The notes under the pieces were generated by a model. That model saw only the letters and a program-made list of their open reading frames with translations. It ran no database searches and was not told the origin of the DNA. Positions 37,014 to 46,377 of a DNA stretch of 64,000 nucleotides are shown here, in pieces; the stretch's first letter is position 1, and each line of letters opens with the position of its first letter. Origin of the DNA: Halalkalibacter oceani (GTDB lineage: Bacteria; Bacillota; Bacilli; Bacillales; Bacillaceae_D). A program made the translations under genes and the position numbers. The DNA lies in the NCBI RefSeq assembly GCF_023715705.1, contig NZ_JAMBOS010000004.1, forward strand, positions 213,451 to 277,450, written 5' to 3'.

Positions 37014-37031
37014 ATACTAATATGGTAGTAT
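37014..37031 (-). promoter_or_regulatory. Candidate GntR operator palindrome
   Basis: ATACTA (37014-37019), six-base spacer, TAGTAT (37026-37031), directly upstream of the gntR ribosome site. FadR-type regulators commonly bind short palindromes of this sort; autoregulation is inferred. Confidence 0.55.
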
Positions 37032-37089
37032 GTTATGTTTTATGCCAAGAACGTTTTGCTTTACATGAATTTTCTGTTTTTCAAAGAAT

Positions 37090-37135
37090 AAAAAAAAGCC
37101 TGGAATAAAGGCAGGTTTCACCTTTTCCAGACTAA
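37090..37135 (-). terminator. Terminator of the malic enzyme gene
   Basis: On the minus strand CTGGAAAAGG pairs with CCTTTATTCCAG (one bulge) followed by a run of T. It lies about 100 bases beyond the malic enzyme stop. Confidence 0.7.
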
Positions 37136-37237
37136 AAGCAAGGCGCAGGACTATTTTTCCTCCCACACACCTATTCGTTTAATTAACATTATCTTCCTAC
37201 TCGTCTCTCCCTCAAACCTGTCAAGTTTAGCTGCATT

Positions 37238-38440
37238 TCACTTTCCAACAGGTGTACGTCTCATAGAGTGTCTTGCTACATTTGTTTTCATTGCCGCATT
37301 GGCAACCGCTCCTGCGACAGATTCCACCACACGCTTATCAAAGGCATTTGGAATAATGTACTCTGGTGTCAATTCTTCACTTGTTATTAAATTAGCAATG
37401 GCATAAACAGCTGCTATTTTCATTTCCTCATTAATTTCTGATGCTCGAACCTCGAGAGCTCCTTTGAAGATACCAGGAAAAGCAAGAACATTATTCACTT
37501 GATTCGGAAGATCGGACCGTCCTGTTCCAATAATGACTGCTCCCGCTTCCTTTGCTTGCTCAGGCATAATTTCCGGCTCTGGATTTGCCATCGCAAAAAT
37601 AATTGCATCTCTCTCCATAGATCGCACCATTTCCTGTGTTAATGCTCCTGCCACGGAAACACCGATAAACACATCGGCACCCCGAACAGCCTCGGCCAGT
37701 TTACCTGCTTTTGCTTGCTTATTTGTCCTCTTGGCAACCGCCGTTTTCATCTCGTTTAAATTCTGCCGTCCAGGCTCGATAATTCCTTTTGAGTCACATA
37801 AAATCAGGTCGCCAATCCCAAGGTTCAACAATAAATTTGTAATCGCAATCCCCGCTGCCCCTGCCCCATTGACGACCACGGTGACATCTTCTAATTGTTT
37901 GTTCACATACTTCAAAGCATTTATTAATCCGGCTGCGGAAACGATCGCCGTACCATGTTGATCATCATGGAAGACTGGAATGTTCATTTCCTCCTTCAGA
38001 CGTTCCTCAATGAGAAAGCAATTAGGAGCTGAAATATCCTCCAGGTTGATACCGCCAAATGTGGGCTCCATTGCTTTGACCGCTGCAATAATTTGCTCCG
38101 GATCCTGCACATTTAAACAAATTGGAAAGGCATCAATGTCTGCAAACGCTTTGAATAAAGCCGCCTTACCTTCCATGACCGGCATTGATGCTCCACCGCC
38201 GATATTGCCTAACCCAAGAACTGAGCTTCCATCAGAGATGACACCAACAAGGTTTCCTTTAATCGTATACTCATATATCTTCTCTTCATCAAGATGGATT
38301 TCCTTACAAGGCTCGGCAACGCCGGGAGAATACGCCAGACTAAGGTCATCCATACTTTCCAATGCGACCTTTAAATTGACATCCAGCTTCCCTCTCGTTT
38401 GTTTATGCAAATCTAAAGCTCTTTCTCTGATGGATTGCAT
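37238..38440 (-). CDS. Malic enzyme (malate to pyruvate, decarboxylating)
   Basis: 400 residues, the short bacterial form. AYSPGVAEPCKEI near residue 36, DDQHGTAIVSAAGLINAL near 157 and the Rossmann motif VNGAGAAGIAITNLLL near 190 are all present. It oxidises malate to pyruvate with NAD or NADP; the preference cannot be read reliably. The short form corresponds to YtsJ-like enzymes. It follows malate synthase G by 77 bases on the same strand, so glyoxylate-derived malate can be turned to pyruvate. Confidence 0.92.
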   Translation of the reverse strand: MQSIRERALDLHKQTRGKLDVNLKVALESMDDLSLAYSPGVAEPCKEIHLDEEKIYEYTIKGNLVGVISDGSSVLGLGNIGGGASMPVMEGKAALFKAFADIDAFPICLNVQDPEQIIAAVKAMEPTFGGINLEDISAPNCFLIEERLKEEMNIPVFHDDQHGTAIVSAAGLINALKYVNKQLEDVTVVVNGAGAAGIAITNLLLNLGIGDLILCDSKGIIEPGRQNLNEMKTAVAKRTNKQAKAGKLAEAVRGADVFIGVSVAGALTQEMVRSMERDAIIFAMANPEPEIMPEQAKEAGAVIIGTGRSDLPNQVNNVLAFPGIFKGALEVRASEINEEMKIAAVYAIANLITSEELTPEYIIPNAFDKRVVESVAGAVANAAMKTNVARHSMRRTPVGK

Positions 38441-38470
38441 TCAATCAGCTCCTCAATCTTTTTATTAACA

Positions 38471-38504
38471 ACGCTTGATTCGAAAATCAAGACCCTTCAA
38501 GCGT
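38471..38504. repeat. Inverted repeat between glcB and malic enzyme genes
   Basis: ACGCTTGA (38471-38478) pairs with 38497-38504; a second short palindrome around CTTGATTCG lies inside. It may be a processing or weak termination structure. Confidence 0.4.
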
Positions 38505-38516
38505 GAGGTAAGCTTT

Positions 38517-40706
38517 TTACTGCTTACTATATAGCTGTTGGGCAGCTTTTTGCTTGAACTCAATCCGACGACGATGCAAAATCGGTTCTGTGTAACCGCT
38601 CGGCTGTTCTTTACCGAGGAAAATCAAATCTTTTGCTGCTTGAAAGGCAATCGACTGATCAAAATTAGCTGACATTGGACGATACGCCGGGTCACCGGCA
38701 TTTTGCTCGTCAACAACCTTTGCCATCCGCTCTAATGTTTCATTTACTTGCGCCTCTGTGCAAATACCGTGGTGAAGCCAATTGGCAACATGCTGGCTCG
38801 AGATACGTAATGTCGCACGATCCTCCATTAATCCTATATCATTAATATCCGGCACCTTCGAGCAACCAACGCCTTGTTCAACCCAACGAACAACATAGCC
38901 CAGAATACCTTGTGCGTTATTATCCAGCTCTTCTTGAATTTGTTCCGGGCTCCAATTTGTTTCTTCCGCGAGCGGAATTGTCAGAATCTCATCTGCATAA
39001 TTTCCGTTTTGTATTTTTAATTCATTTTGAATCTCAACAACATTTATTTCGTGATAATGAAGCGCATGAAGCGTTGCTGCTGTAGGAGAAGGAACCCAGG
39101 CTGTATTGGCACCAGCTTTGATTTGCCCGCCTTTTTGTTCAAGCATGGCCTTCATTAAATCAGGCATTGCCCACATTCCTTTTCCAATTTGGGCCTTTCC
39201 TTGTAACCCCGCCTTCAAACCAATTTGGACATTTGATTTCTCATATGCTTGCAGCCAAGCTGAAGATTTCATATCATTTTTACGGACCATCGTTCCAGCT
39301 TCCATCGATGTATGAATTTCATCACCCGTACGATCCAAGAAGCCTGTATTAATAAAAACTACCCGTTCTTTTACTTCATAGATACAATTCTTTAAGTTAA
39401 GTGACGTCCGTCGTTCTTCATCCATGACGCCAATTTTCAAGGTGAAGCGCTCCAGCCCTAACAAATCTTCCACACGTGCGAATAATTTATTGGCAAATGC
39501 CACTTCTTTAGAGCCGTGCATTTTTGGTTTTACGATGTAAATCGAACCTGTTGTTGAATTTTGATACTTGCCATTGCCGAGCAATGTATGTTTAGCGATT
39601 AAACTCGTTACAACCGCATCCAAAATTCCTTCAGGGACTTCATTTCCATCCTTATCAAGTACAGCGTTGATTGTCATCAAATGCCCAACGTTACGGACAA
39701 GCATCAGCGAGCGACCACGAAGCGTTAATGTCCCGCCATTCGCGGTTGAATAAACCCGATCTGGATTTAATGTTCGCGTCACTGTTTTTCCGGCCTTTTC
39801 AAATGATGCTGATAGATCGCCTCTCATTAATCCAAGCCAGTTGCGATAGACGATCACTTTATCCTCAGCATCAACCGCTGTAACCGAATCTTCACAATCC
39901 ATGATGGTTGTGATCGCCGCTTCGACAAGAATATCTTTCACACCGGCTTTATCCGTTTTACCGATCGGGTGACTGCGATCAAGCTGAATGTCAACATGAA
40001 GACCATGATTGTTTAATAAAATCGCGGTCACCTCACCCTCTTTTTCTTGAAAACCTCTGTATTTTTCGGCGGCTTGTAATGTCGTTTCTTCACCGCTTGC
40101 CAGTGTTGCCGTAAATTCTGCACCAGCCTTGTATTCTGTCACATCATGATGCGATCCCGTTTGAAGCGGGAATGTTTTATCAAGAAAGTCCTTCGCAAAG
40201 GAGATGACTTTATTCCCACGAACTTCATTGTAGGTAGCCAAGCGTTCCGCTCCGTCTTCTTCAGCTATCACATCCGTCCCGTATAAAGCATCATACAGAC
40301 TTCCCCAGCGCGCGTTCGCGGCATTAATGGCATAACGCGCATTGTTCACCGGAACAACTAATTGTGGACCAGCTTGTTGTCTAAATTCTAAATCGACATG
40401 ATCCGTCCTAACCTGATAATCTTCTTTCTCAGCCTCCAGATAGTTGATGTCTTTTAAAAACTTTTTGTAAGCAGCAGGATCAAAAGAGCCTTGATGCTGC
40501 TTATGCCATTGATCAATTTGCTGCTGGATTCGATCACGCTCTGCCAACAAAGCTTTATTTTCTGGTGCAAGCTCCTCAATAAGTCTCGAAAAACCATCCC
40601 AGAACTGCTGCTGATCAATCCCACTCTCCGGCAAAGCCTCTTGATTAATAAACTCAAATAACTCCGTCGCGACTTTTAATTGACCTACTTTTTCATACTG
40701 TTGCAT
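38517..40706 (-). CDS. glcB: Malate synthase G
   Basis: 729 residues, the usual length of the monomeric G isoform. Condenses glyoxylate and acetyl-CoA to malate. Signatures: [24 protein letters not shown] active-site block near residues 262-278 ([11 protein letters not shown]), [24 protein letters not shown] and [16 protein letters not shown], with a C-terminal ANWLHHGI segment. GGAGG before the ATG. In front of it lies a promoter with an operator-like sequence also found before glcE. It provides the second step of glycolate use. Confidence 0.95.
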   Translation of the reverse strand: MQQYEKVGQLKVATELFEFINQEALPESGIDQQQFWDGFSRLIEELAPENKALLAERDRIQQQIDQWHKQHQGSFDPAAYKKFLKDINYLEAEKEDYQVRTDHVDLEFRQQAGPQLVVPVNNARYAINAANARWGSLYDALYGTDVIAEEDGAERLATYNEVRGNKVISFAKDFLDKTFPLQTGSHHDVTEYKAGAEFTATLASGEETTLQAAEKYRGFQEKEGEVTAILLNNHGLHVDIQLDRSHPIGKTDKAGVKDILVEAAITTIMDCEDSVTAVDAEDKVIVYRNWLGLMRGDLSASFEKAGKTVTRTLNPDRVYSTANGGTLTLRGRSLMLVRNVGHLMTINAVLDKDGNEVPEGILDAVVTSLIAKHTLLGNGKYQNSTTGSIYIVKPKMHGSKEVAFANKLFARVEDLLGLERFTLKIGVMDEERRTSLNLKNCIYEVKERVVFINTGFLDRTGDEIHTSMEAGTMVRKNDMKSSAWLQAYEKSNVQIGLKAGLQGKAQIGKGMWAMPDLMKAMLEQKGGQIKAGANTAWVPSPTAATLHALHYHEINVVEIQNELKIQNGNYADEILTIPLAEETNWSPEQIQEELDNNAQGILGYVVRWVEQGVGCSKVPDINDIGLMEDRATLRISSQHVANWLHHGICTEAQVNETLERMAKVVDEQNAGDPAYRPMSANFDQSIAFQAAKDLIFLGKEQPSGYTEPILHRRRIEFKQKAAQQLYSKQ

Positions 40707-40750
40707 CGGTTCGTCCTCCTTATTTTTGAGTTGAACATTACTTTACCTAT

Positions 40751-40776
40751 GTTTCTTATTAGGAAACAGTGTTTCT
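40751..40776 (-). promoter_or_regulatory. Probable IclR-type operator before glcB
   Basis: A 26-base element of alternating half-sites, GTTTC-N7-GAAAC-N3-GTTTC. It is nearly identical (23 of 26) to the element before glcE at 46007-46032, and lies just downstream of the predicted glcB -10 box. Confidence 0.75.
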
Positions 40777-40786
40777 ATTTAATTCA

Positions 40787-40816
40787 ATCATAGCACACCA
40801 TCCAAAGAGTTTCCAA
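40787..40816 (-). promoter_or_regulatory. Predicted glcB promoter
   Basis: Minus strand: TTGGAA (40811-40816), 18-base spacer, TATGAT (40787-40792). The operator would cover the region just after the transcription start. Confidence 0.55.
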
Positions 40817-40857
40817 TTACTTTTTCATTAATTTTAATTTTTAGATAATATTACAAA

Positions 40858-40935
40858 ACGGTGTGCGGACCATTACCACCTTTTGAGGGCGGCTGAAAGT
40901 GGGGGCCTGCAGATTGACGTGTCATGGGCAAAGCC
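40858..40935. repeat. Divergent member of the GGCTCCGC intergenic element family
   Basis: GTGTGCGGACCATTACCACC at 40861-40880 matches GCGTGCGGAGCCGTTACCAG in the repeat near 59395. It lies between iclR and glcB, and GC-rich, repeat-like sequence with two CCCCTTGAG copies follows. Confidence 0.5.
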
Positions 40936-40997
40936 GGCTCCCCCTTGAGTAAGCTCCCAGCCCCTTGAGAATTAGCTTTTCTAAATCAAAGGTTGTC

Positions 40998-41750
40998 TTA
41001 CTCCGTATAACCTAATCTGGCTGATATTTTCTTTCCAATTTTTTTGATCAATTCCTCTAAATCATGTAAACGTTCAGCCGTCATTCGAAGGGTTGGACCT
41101 GAAATACTTACAGCTGCTGTCACCCTTCCGAGATGATCAAAAATCGGCGCGGCGATACAGCTAATCCCGGCTTCATTTTCCTCTATTTCAACCGCATAGC
41201 CCTGTTTGTAGATTTTCTGCAATTCTTCAAGAAACGCTGCTTTGTCTGTAATTGTGTTTTCCGTATGTTTCGGTAAGCCATGCCTTTGAATGATGGCCTC
41301 AACCTCCTGTTCGGTCAAATGGGCAAGGATCACTTTCCCGACACTCGTGCAATGAATGGGAGCTCTGCGTCCAATCTTCGAGTGCGTCCGAAGCGTTTCA
41401 TTCCCTTCCAATTTCTCAATGTAATACACTTCACCTTGATCAAAAACGACCAGATGGATAACCTCATTTGTCTGACGCTCTAATTCCTCTAAATAGACAC
41501 GTGCTTGACTGCGCAGATCAATAGAATCCAGCAATAATGAGCCGAGCTCCAAATATTTATAGCCTAAGCGATACTTTTTGGTCGTTTGATCTTGTTCAAT
41601 AAATCCATGACTAACAAGTGTGCTCAAAATTTTGTAGATCGAGCTTTTATTTAATTCGATCTGAGATGCCAATTCTGTTACACCTAGTCCGTCTTTATTT
41701 TGACTCACTAAGCTGATAATTCTTAGTGCTCGGTCTACAGACTTAACCAT
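40998..41750 (-). CDS. IclR family transcriptional regulator
   Basis: 250 residues: winged helix N-terminus with ALRIISLVSQNKDGLGVTEL and LNKSSIYKILSTLVSHGFIE, then a GAF-like effector domain (IHCTSVGKVILAHL; AGISCIAAPIFDH; VSISGPTLRM). The gene is inside the glycolate cluster, downstream of glcD and upstream of glcB, all on the same strand, so it most likely senses glycolate, glyoxylate or a related acid. Related Bacillaceae IclR proteins in such clusters regulate glcD operons; the effector is inferred. Confidence 0.9.
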   Translation of the reverse strand: MVKSVDRALRIISLVSQNKDGLGVTELASQIELNKSSIYKILSTLVSHGFIEQDQTTKKYRLGYKYLELGSLLLDSIDLRSQARVYLEELERQTNEVIHLVVFDQGEVYYIEKLEGNETLRTHSKIGRRAPIHCTSVGKVILAHLTEQEVEAIIQRHGLPKHTENTITDKAAFLEELQKIYKQGYAVEIEENEAGISCIAAPIFDHLGRVTAAVSISGPTLRMTAERLHDLEELIKKIGKKISARLGYTE

Positions 41751-41848
41751 ACTTAACCTCCATTACGCTGCTTCATTAGTAGGGACATTATACCATAAGA
41801 TAGCATCTCCGATTAGAGTACGGAGGTCGATATGGTCATTTTCCTTCG

Positions 41849-43306
41849 TCACATCGTTGAGACCTTTTCTGCCTGTTTAGCCAGCTTGACTTCCACACAT
41901 CTTCCCGGCGAAGGAAACAGCTTCCCGTCGTTGAGCAGGCGATCCGGGTTGAAAACCTCTCGAATATCCGTCTGGGCAGAAATTTCTTCTTCTGAGAAAA
42001 TATAGCGCATCTCATTCATCTTCTCAATCCCGACACCATGTTCACCGGTGATCGAGCCCCCGACATCTGCACATACCTTCAGGCAAGCACTTCCTACTTC
42101 TAATGCTTTTTCAGCTTGACCGGGAATCCGCGCGTCAAACAAAATGAGCGGGTGGAGATTTCCGTCTCCAGCATGAAAAATATTAGCAATTCGCAAACCA
42201 CTCTCTTTGCTAATTTGATTGATTCGCGTTAGCACCTCTGGCAGCTTGCTCCGGGGAATGACTCCGTCCTGGACGAGATAATCAGCGGAAATCGCCCCCA
42301 TCGCGCCAAAACCTGTTTTACGATTAGCCCACCATCGCGCCCGTTCTCCCTCATCCTGTGCCACCTTCACTTCACGAACATGATGCTGTTGACAAACGGT
42401 GAGAATATGGTCAATTTGCTCCTGGATCCCGGCAGAAATCCCGTCTACCTCAATCAAAAGAAGCGCTTCTATATCAAGCGGGTGCCCGACCGGAAATGCA
42501 GCTGACTCAACACCTTCAATCGCCGTTTTATCCATCATTTCTAGCGCAGCCGGCACAATCCCGGCAGAAATAATATCGGATACAGCCTGGCTCCCATCCT
42601 CAACCTTATCAAAATACGCCAGCACGGTCTGCTTTGCTTCAGGATTTTTAAGAATCCGCACCGTAATCTTCGTCACAATCCCAAGTGTCCCTTCCGAACC
42701 GGTGAATAAGCCTAATAAATCATAGCCGGGTGCATCCGGAATGCCTTCCGCTCCAATTTCAATAATGTCTCCATTCGGCAGGACAACCTCAAGTCCAAGG
42801 ATATGATTCGTTGTCACCCCGTATTTCAGGCAATGAGCACCGCCGGCGTTTTCAGCGACATTGCCGCCAATCGTACAGCAGGATTGACTGGAAGGATCCG
42901 GCGCATAATAATACCCTTTATCGGAGATGGAATTGGTTAGTTTAAGATTAATATAGCCCGGTTCGACAACAGCGCGCCGATTTTCTACATCCACTTCCAA
43001 AAGCCGCTTCATTTTCACGAGACTGATAATCACTTCCCCATTTACCGGAATTGCCCCTCCACTTAGTCCTGTGCCGGCTCCGCGCGCTAAAAACGGCAGC
43101 CGATGGCGTGCGCAGTAACGCACAATCGCAGCGACCTCCTCTGTCGTATTGGGAAAGACGACAGCTTTCGGCAAATGCTTATGAATCGTAAACCCGTCGC
43201 AATCATACGCTAATAAATCCTCACGTTCATAAAGAATGGAGTAAGGACCTGATACGAGCGCTGCCAGTCCACGAATATGGGGATCTTTTATTTTCAGTTT
43301 ACTCAT
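41849..43306 (-). CDS. glcD: Glycolate oxidase FAD subunit GlcD
   Basis: 485 residues of the FAD-linked oxidase (VAO/PCMH) family. FAD-binding segment VVFPNTTEEVAAIVRYC, LARGAGTGLSGGAIP, PSSQSCCTIGGNVAENAGG and GLFTGSEGTLGIVTKIT are present; the C-terminal FAD-oxidase domain has NIFHAGDGNLHPLILFD and GGSITGEHGVGIEK. It oxidises glycolate to glyoxylate, passing electrons to GlcF. I use ATG 43306 with AGGAGGG upstream; the start overlaps the glcF stop by eight bases. Confidence 0.93.
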   Translation of the reverse strand: MSKLKIKDPHIRGLAALVSGPYSILYEREDLLAYDCDGFTIHKHLPKAVVFPNTTEEVAAIVRYCARHRLPFLARGAGTGLSGGAIPVNGEVIISLVKMKRLLEVDVENRRAVVEPGYINLKLTNSISDKGYYYAPDPSSQSCCTIGGNVAENAGGAHCLKYGVTTNHILGLEVVLPNGDIIEIGAEGIPDAPGYDLLGLFTGSEGTLGIVTKITVRILKNPEAKQTVLAYFDKVEDGSQAVSDIISAGIVPAALEMMDKTAIEGVESAAFPVGHPLDIEALLLIEVDGISAGIQEQIDHILTVCQQHHVREVKVAQDEGERARWWANRKTGFGAMGAISADYLVQDGVIPRSKLPEVLTRINQISKESGLRIANIFHAGDGNLHPLILFDARIPGQAEKALEVGSACLKVCADVGGSITGEHGVGIEKMNEMRYIFSEEEISAQTDIREVFNPDRLLNDGKLFPSPGRCVEVKLAKQAEKVSTM

Positions 43307-44663
43307 TCTTTTGACCCTCCTGCTCATCTTCTTTTTGATACGCCCAATCCAAGAGTTGTACGGTGTGAACAACCTTCTGATTTCGACCATATTTTTCAAC
43401 GCCAATGGCCATTTGCAGCATACAGCCTGGATTTCCCATCGAAATCATTTCGACATCCTCAGGAACATTGGACATCTTTGAATCCAAAACAGCGCTTGCC
43501 ATCTCAGGGTTTGTAATATTGTAGACACCCGCGCTCCCACAACAACGATCCGCGTTTGTCATATGAACCATCTCGACACCGGGAATATCGAGTAATAAAT
43601 CACGCGGCTCCTGCCGAACACCTTGACCATGAGCGAGATGGCAGGCATCGTGATACGTAATTCTAGCATTCAGCTTTGCTTTTGGTTTTTCGTAGCCTGT
43701 GTCGTGTAAATGCTTTGATATATCTTCTACCTTTTCAGCAAAGCGTTCCGCTCTTTCATACCATTCTGTGTCAACCTCTTTAAAAAGCTCTCCATATTCT
43801 TGAAGCATACATCCACAACCAGCCGCATTGACAATGACCTTATCAGCTTGCTCAAATGCTTCAATATTTTGCTTCGCCAGCTTCCGCCCCATCTCACGAT
43901 CCCCGGCATGGACATGCAAAGCACCACAGCACGTTTGATTTTTAGGAATGGTGACTTCGTTGCCATTTCTCGTTAGTACATTAATCGTTGCCTGATTAAT
44001 ATCGCTGAACATTACATCCATGACACAGCCTGTTAAAAAAGCCACCTCCTGCTTTTTTTCACCTTTGGCAGGAATTGTTTCCTGGTTCTTATAACGTTTC
44101 ATCACAGGTTTGCCAATGGTCGGCATAACCGCTTCCATTTGTGCCAAATGCTTAGGCATTATTTTTGTCAAACCTGTTTTTCGAACAACGCTTTGAACAC
44201 CTGTTTTCTGATAGAGCTTCAGCAGTTGACCAAGCGAGTGAAGCCGACTTTGATGCGGAAAAATACCTTGCAAAAACAATTTGCTTACTTGGCCTTTCCA
44301 CCCTGTTAATGGCATCGCCTGGCGAATCTGTCCACGCGCCTCTTCAATTAGACCACCTACATCAACATCGGCTGGACAAGCAGTCGTACAGGCTCGACAA
44401 TCCAAACAAGCAAACACCGGATCGGAAAATTGCTCATTTACGACCAGCTTTCCTTCGGCAACCGACTTAATTAAATGAACGCGCCCGCGCGGCGAATGCT
44501 GTTCCTGACCTGTTAGTTCATAGGTCGGACATGATTCTAAGCACATCCCGCAATGAACACAATCAGCCCACTTGTTTTCATCCGGTTGATCTTTCCATAA
44601 ATAATTGTTCTTGCTGCTCGTGCACGGAGGCTCTTGCTTTGGCTTTACTTCAACTGTACTCAT
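43299..44663 (-). CDS. glcF: Glycolate oxidase iron-sulphur subunit GlcF
   Basis: 454 residues. Two 4Fe-4S ferredoxin motifs, CVHCGMCLESCPTY near residue 35 and CLDCRACTTACPADV near residue 85, and two CCG-type cysteine-rich domains (NQTCCGALHVHAGD and ADRCCGSAGVYNI). It carries electrons from the flavin subunits toward quinone or another acceptor at the membrane. GGGAGGGATG precedes ATG 44663; one base separates it from the glcE stop, so the three subunits are translationally linked. Confidence 0.93.
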   Translation of the reverse strand: MSTVEVKPKQEPPCTSSKNNYLWKDQPDENKWADCVHCGMCLESCPTYELTGQEQHSPRGRVHLIKSVAEGKLVVNEQFSDPVFACLDCRACTTACPADVDVGGLIEEARGQIRQAMPLTGWKGQVSKLFLQGIFPHQSRLHSLGQLLKLYQKTGVQSVVRKTGLTKIMPKHLAQMEAVMPTIGKPVMKRYKNQETIPAKGEKKQEVAFLTGCVMDVMFSDINQATINVLTRNGNEVTIPKNQTCCGALHVHAGDREMGRKLAKQNIEAFEQADKVIVNAAGCGCMLQEYGELFKEVDTEWYERAERFAEKVEDISKHLHDTGYEKPKAKLNARITYHDACHLAHGQGVRQEPRDLLLDIPGVEMVHMTNADRCCGSAGVYNITNPEMASAVLDSKMSNVPEDVEMISMGNPGCMLQMAIGVEKYGRNQKVVHTVQLLDWAYQKEDEQEGQKNE

Positions 44664-44664
44664 C

Positions 44665-45990
44665 TTACATCCCTCCCACAAAGCGCTTATGATTGAGAAT
44701 CTTATTCGGATCAATCTTCGCTTTAATTCCTTCTAGTAGAAAGAAATACGATGGCTCCTCGCCCCAAACGGATATGTTTTTTCGAATCGACAGCGGGAGA
44801 TGCTTGACAATCACATAACCGGATAATGCGGTTACAGCCTGCTGAACAGCATCGATTGCCGTGATCACATTTTTTGCCGTCCCTTTTAGCACCACTTGAC
44901 TTAATCCGTGCCCTAAGCCTCCATGCGCTGCAATTTCGATATGATGTGACTCCTCCAGCATATGGCAGCTGCGGATAACTTGCAGAACATCGAGGTTTTT
45001 GACGCCTATTTTTAAGATGGCTTCTGTTTCATGCTCCTCCGGTTGCCCTAAACCATTAGGGGGAAGCTCGTAAAAGCGCTTCCAAAAGTTCCTTGCTTCT
45101 TCGCCTGCCAAAACCCGCAGCTCTGCGCCAGCAGGCTTAAGCTGCTTTGTAAACTCCTCCTGATAACGGACAGAGCTCTTCACATCTTCATAGCCAATCG
45201 CCAATGTATATCTCTCATTTCCAGTCAATGCTTTCGCAAGGGTTGGGTTGAAAAGCTCAAGCGCAACCGGCTCTAAAGCTGAATCCAAAAAACGAACGGC
45301 AAATGAGTGAACTTCTTCTACTTGTTCCTGGGCAAAGGAAAGCAAAACGAGACTTTGTTCCTTCGGAATTGGACTGAGCTTAAATGTGATTTCCGAAATT
45401 ACAGCAAGCGTTCCCATTGACCCGATAAATAATTTGTTCATATCATAGCCTGCAACGTTTTTGACGACCTTTCCACCTGCGCGGATTACCTTCCCATCTG
45501 GATAAATCAATTTCATGCCGATAACAGCATCCCTTGCAGAACCATAGCCAAGGCGCTTTGGTCCGCTGTCATTTGCTGCTACAATACCACCAATCGTCGC
45601 TGAATCAGGCCAGAATGGATCAAGTGGAATCATTTGTTGATGGGTAGCGAGGTAATCCTGAATGTCTTGAAAACGGGTGCCCGCCCTTACCGTCAATGTC
45701 ATATTGCCGACTGTATGCTCAATGATCCCGGTATAGTTTTCCAATGAAAGCAGAAGATCGGATTGTGCGACCACCCCACCAAAGGCTTTTTTTGTGCCTT
45801 TACCGGCTACAGTTACGCTCTTATTATTGGCATTGGCATAAGTGAGGACGCTTACAATTTCCTGCTCTGTTTTTGGATAGACAGCCACCCGCCCTTCGTT
45901 CCCAAATAGACTTTGTTCTTCCCTTTTTTCTTCAATCTGCTGTTCCGGCACTAGTGCCTTTAACTCCTTGAATACTTCTGAAACAATCAT
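44665..45990 (-). CDS. glcE: Glycolate oxidase FAD-binding subunit GlcE
   Basis: 441 residues, a GlcD-like protein. EQEIVSVLTYANANNKSVTV and VAGKGTKKAFGGVV form the PCMH nucleotide site; PLDPFWPDSATIGGIVAANDSGPKRL and GYDMNKLFIGSMGTLAVISEI follow. First gene of the glcE-glcF-glcD unit, with GAGGTG before the ATG and the IclR-type operator about 20 bases upstream. The usual bacterial order is D-E-F; here it is E-F-D. Confidence 0.92.
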   Translation of the reverse strand: MIVSEVFKELKALVPEQQIEEKREEQSLFGNEGRVAVYPKTEQEIVSVLTYANANNKSVTVAGKGTKKAFGGVVAQSDLLLSLENYTGIIEHTVGNMTLTVRAGTRFQDIQDYLATHQQMIPLDPFWPDSATIGGIVAANDSGPKRLGYGSARDAVIGMKLIYPDGKVIRAGGKVVKNVAGYDMNKLFIGSMGTLAVISEITFKLSPIPKEQSLVLLSFAQEQVEEVHSFAVRFLDSALEPVALELFNPTLAKALTGNERYTLAIGYEDVKSSVRYQEEFTKQLKPAGAELRVLAGEEARNFWKRFYELPPNGLGQPEEHETEAILKIGVKNLDVLQVIRSCHMLEESHHIEIAAHGGLGHGLSQVVLKGTAKNVITAIDAVQQAVTALSGYVIVKHLPLSIRKNISVWGEEPSYFFLLEGIKAKIDPNKILNHKRFVGGM

Positions 45991-46006
45991 GCTATCACCT
46001 CTTTTT

Positions 46007-46032
46007 GTTTCTTATTAGGAAACGCAGTTTCT
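46007..46032 (-). promoter_or_regulatory. Probable IclR-type operator before glcE
   Basis: Same GTTTC-N7-GAAAC-N3-GTTTC element as at 40751-40776. The two first genes of the glycolate unit therefore share one site. Confidence 0.75.
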
Positions 46033-46305
46033 CAAAAACCTAAAAGAAGCTGCAAAAATTTTCACTTTTAGTAATATTCCTCATTTTATGCGAATGTCCT
46101 TCTTTATAATACAATTTTTTCGTTTTTTTTCATTAGGATTTTTTCACTTTGAAAATTGTTGGTGTATGAAGGTTGAGGCGGAGCCTACTTCGAAGTTAAA
46201 AAAGGGACAATACTGCTCAGAAGCACACCGCAGAAGTCCTTTCTTGCTAGTAAGGCGCGGAGCCATTGACTATTAACTCGCTAAGCAAGCCTGTCTTTTT
46301 TAAAA

Positions 46306-46340
46306 AGGATTTTCATATCTCATCTCGATACGAAAATCCT
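46306..46340. terminator. Bidirectional terminator between cobT and glcE
   Basis: AGGATTTTC (46306-46314) pairs with GAAAATCCT (46332-46340); T-rich on both outer sides. It ends the cobT operon on the minus strand. Confidence 0.75.
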
Positions 46341-46377
46341 CTTTTTATTATTGCTTAGTTGTCTTGGTACAGCTCTT

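Larger units (their letters stand above)
45991..46377. other. Intergenic region between glcE and cobT
   Basis: Contains the operator, a GC-rich stretch of the GGCTCCGC family (GCGCGGAGCCATTGAC near 46255 and a partial one near 46172), and a bidirectional terminator at 46306-46340. No open frame with a ribosome site. Confidence 0.6.

Noticed and set aside
37040..37065. CcpA cre-like sequence upstream of gntR
   Set aside because: Matches the core AAACGT but fails at both outer ends of the consensus.
46088..46276. Plus-strand 62-residue ORF between glcE and cobT
   Set aside because: No ribosome site, begins in a T-rich run and crosses the repeat element and its palindromes.
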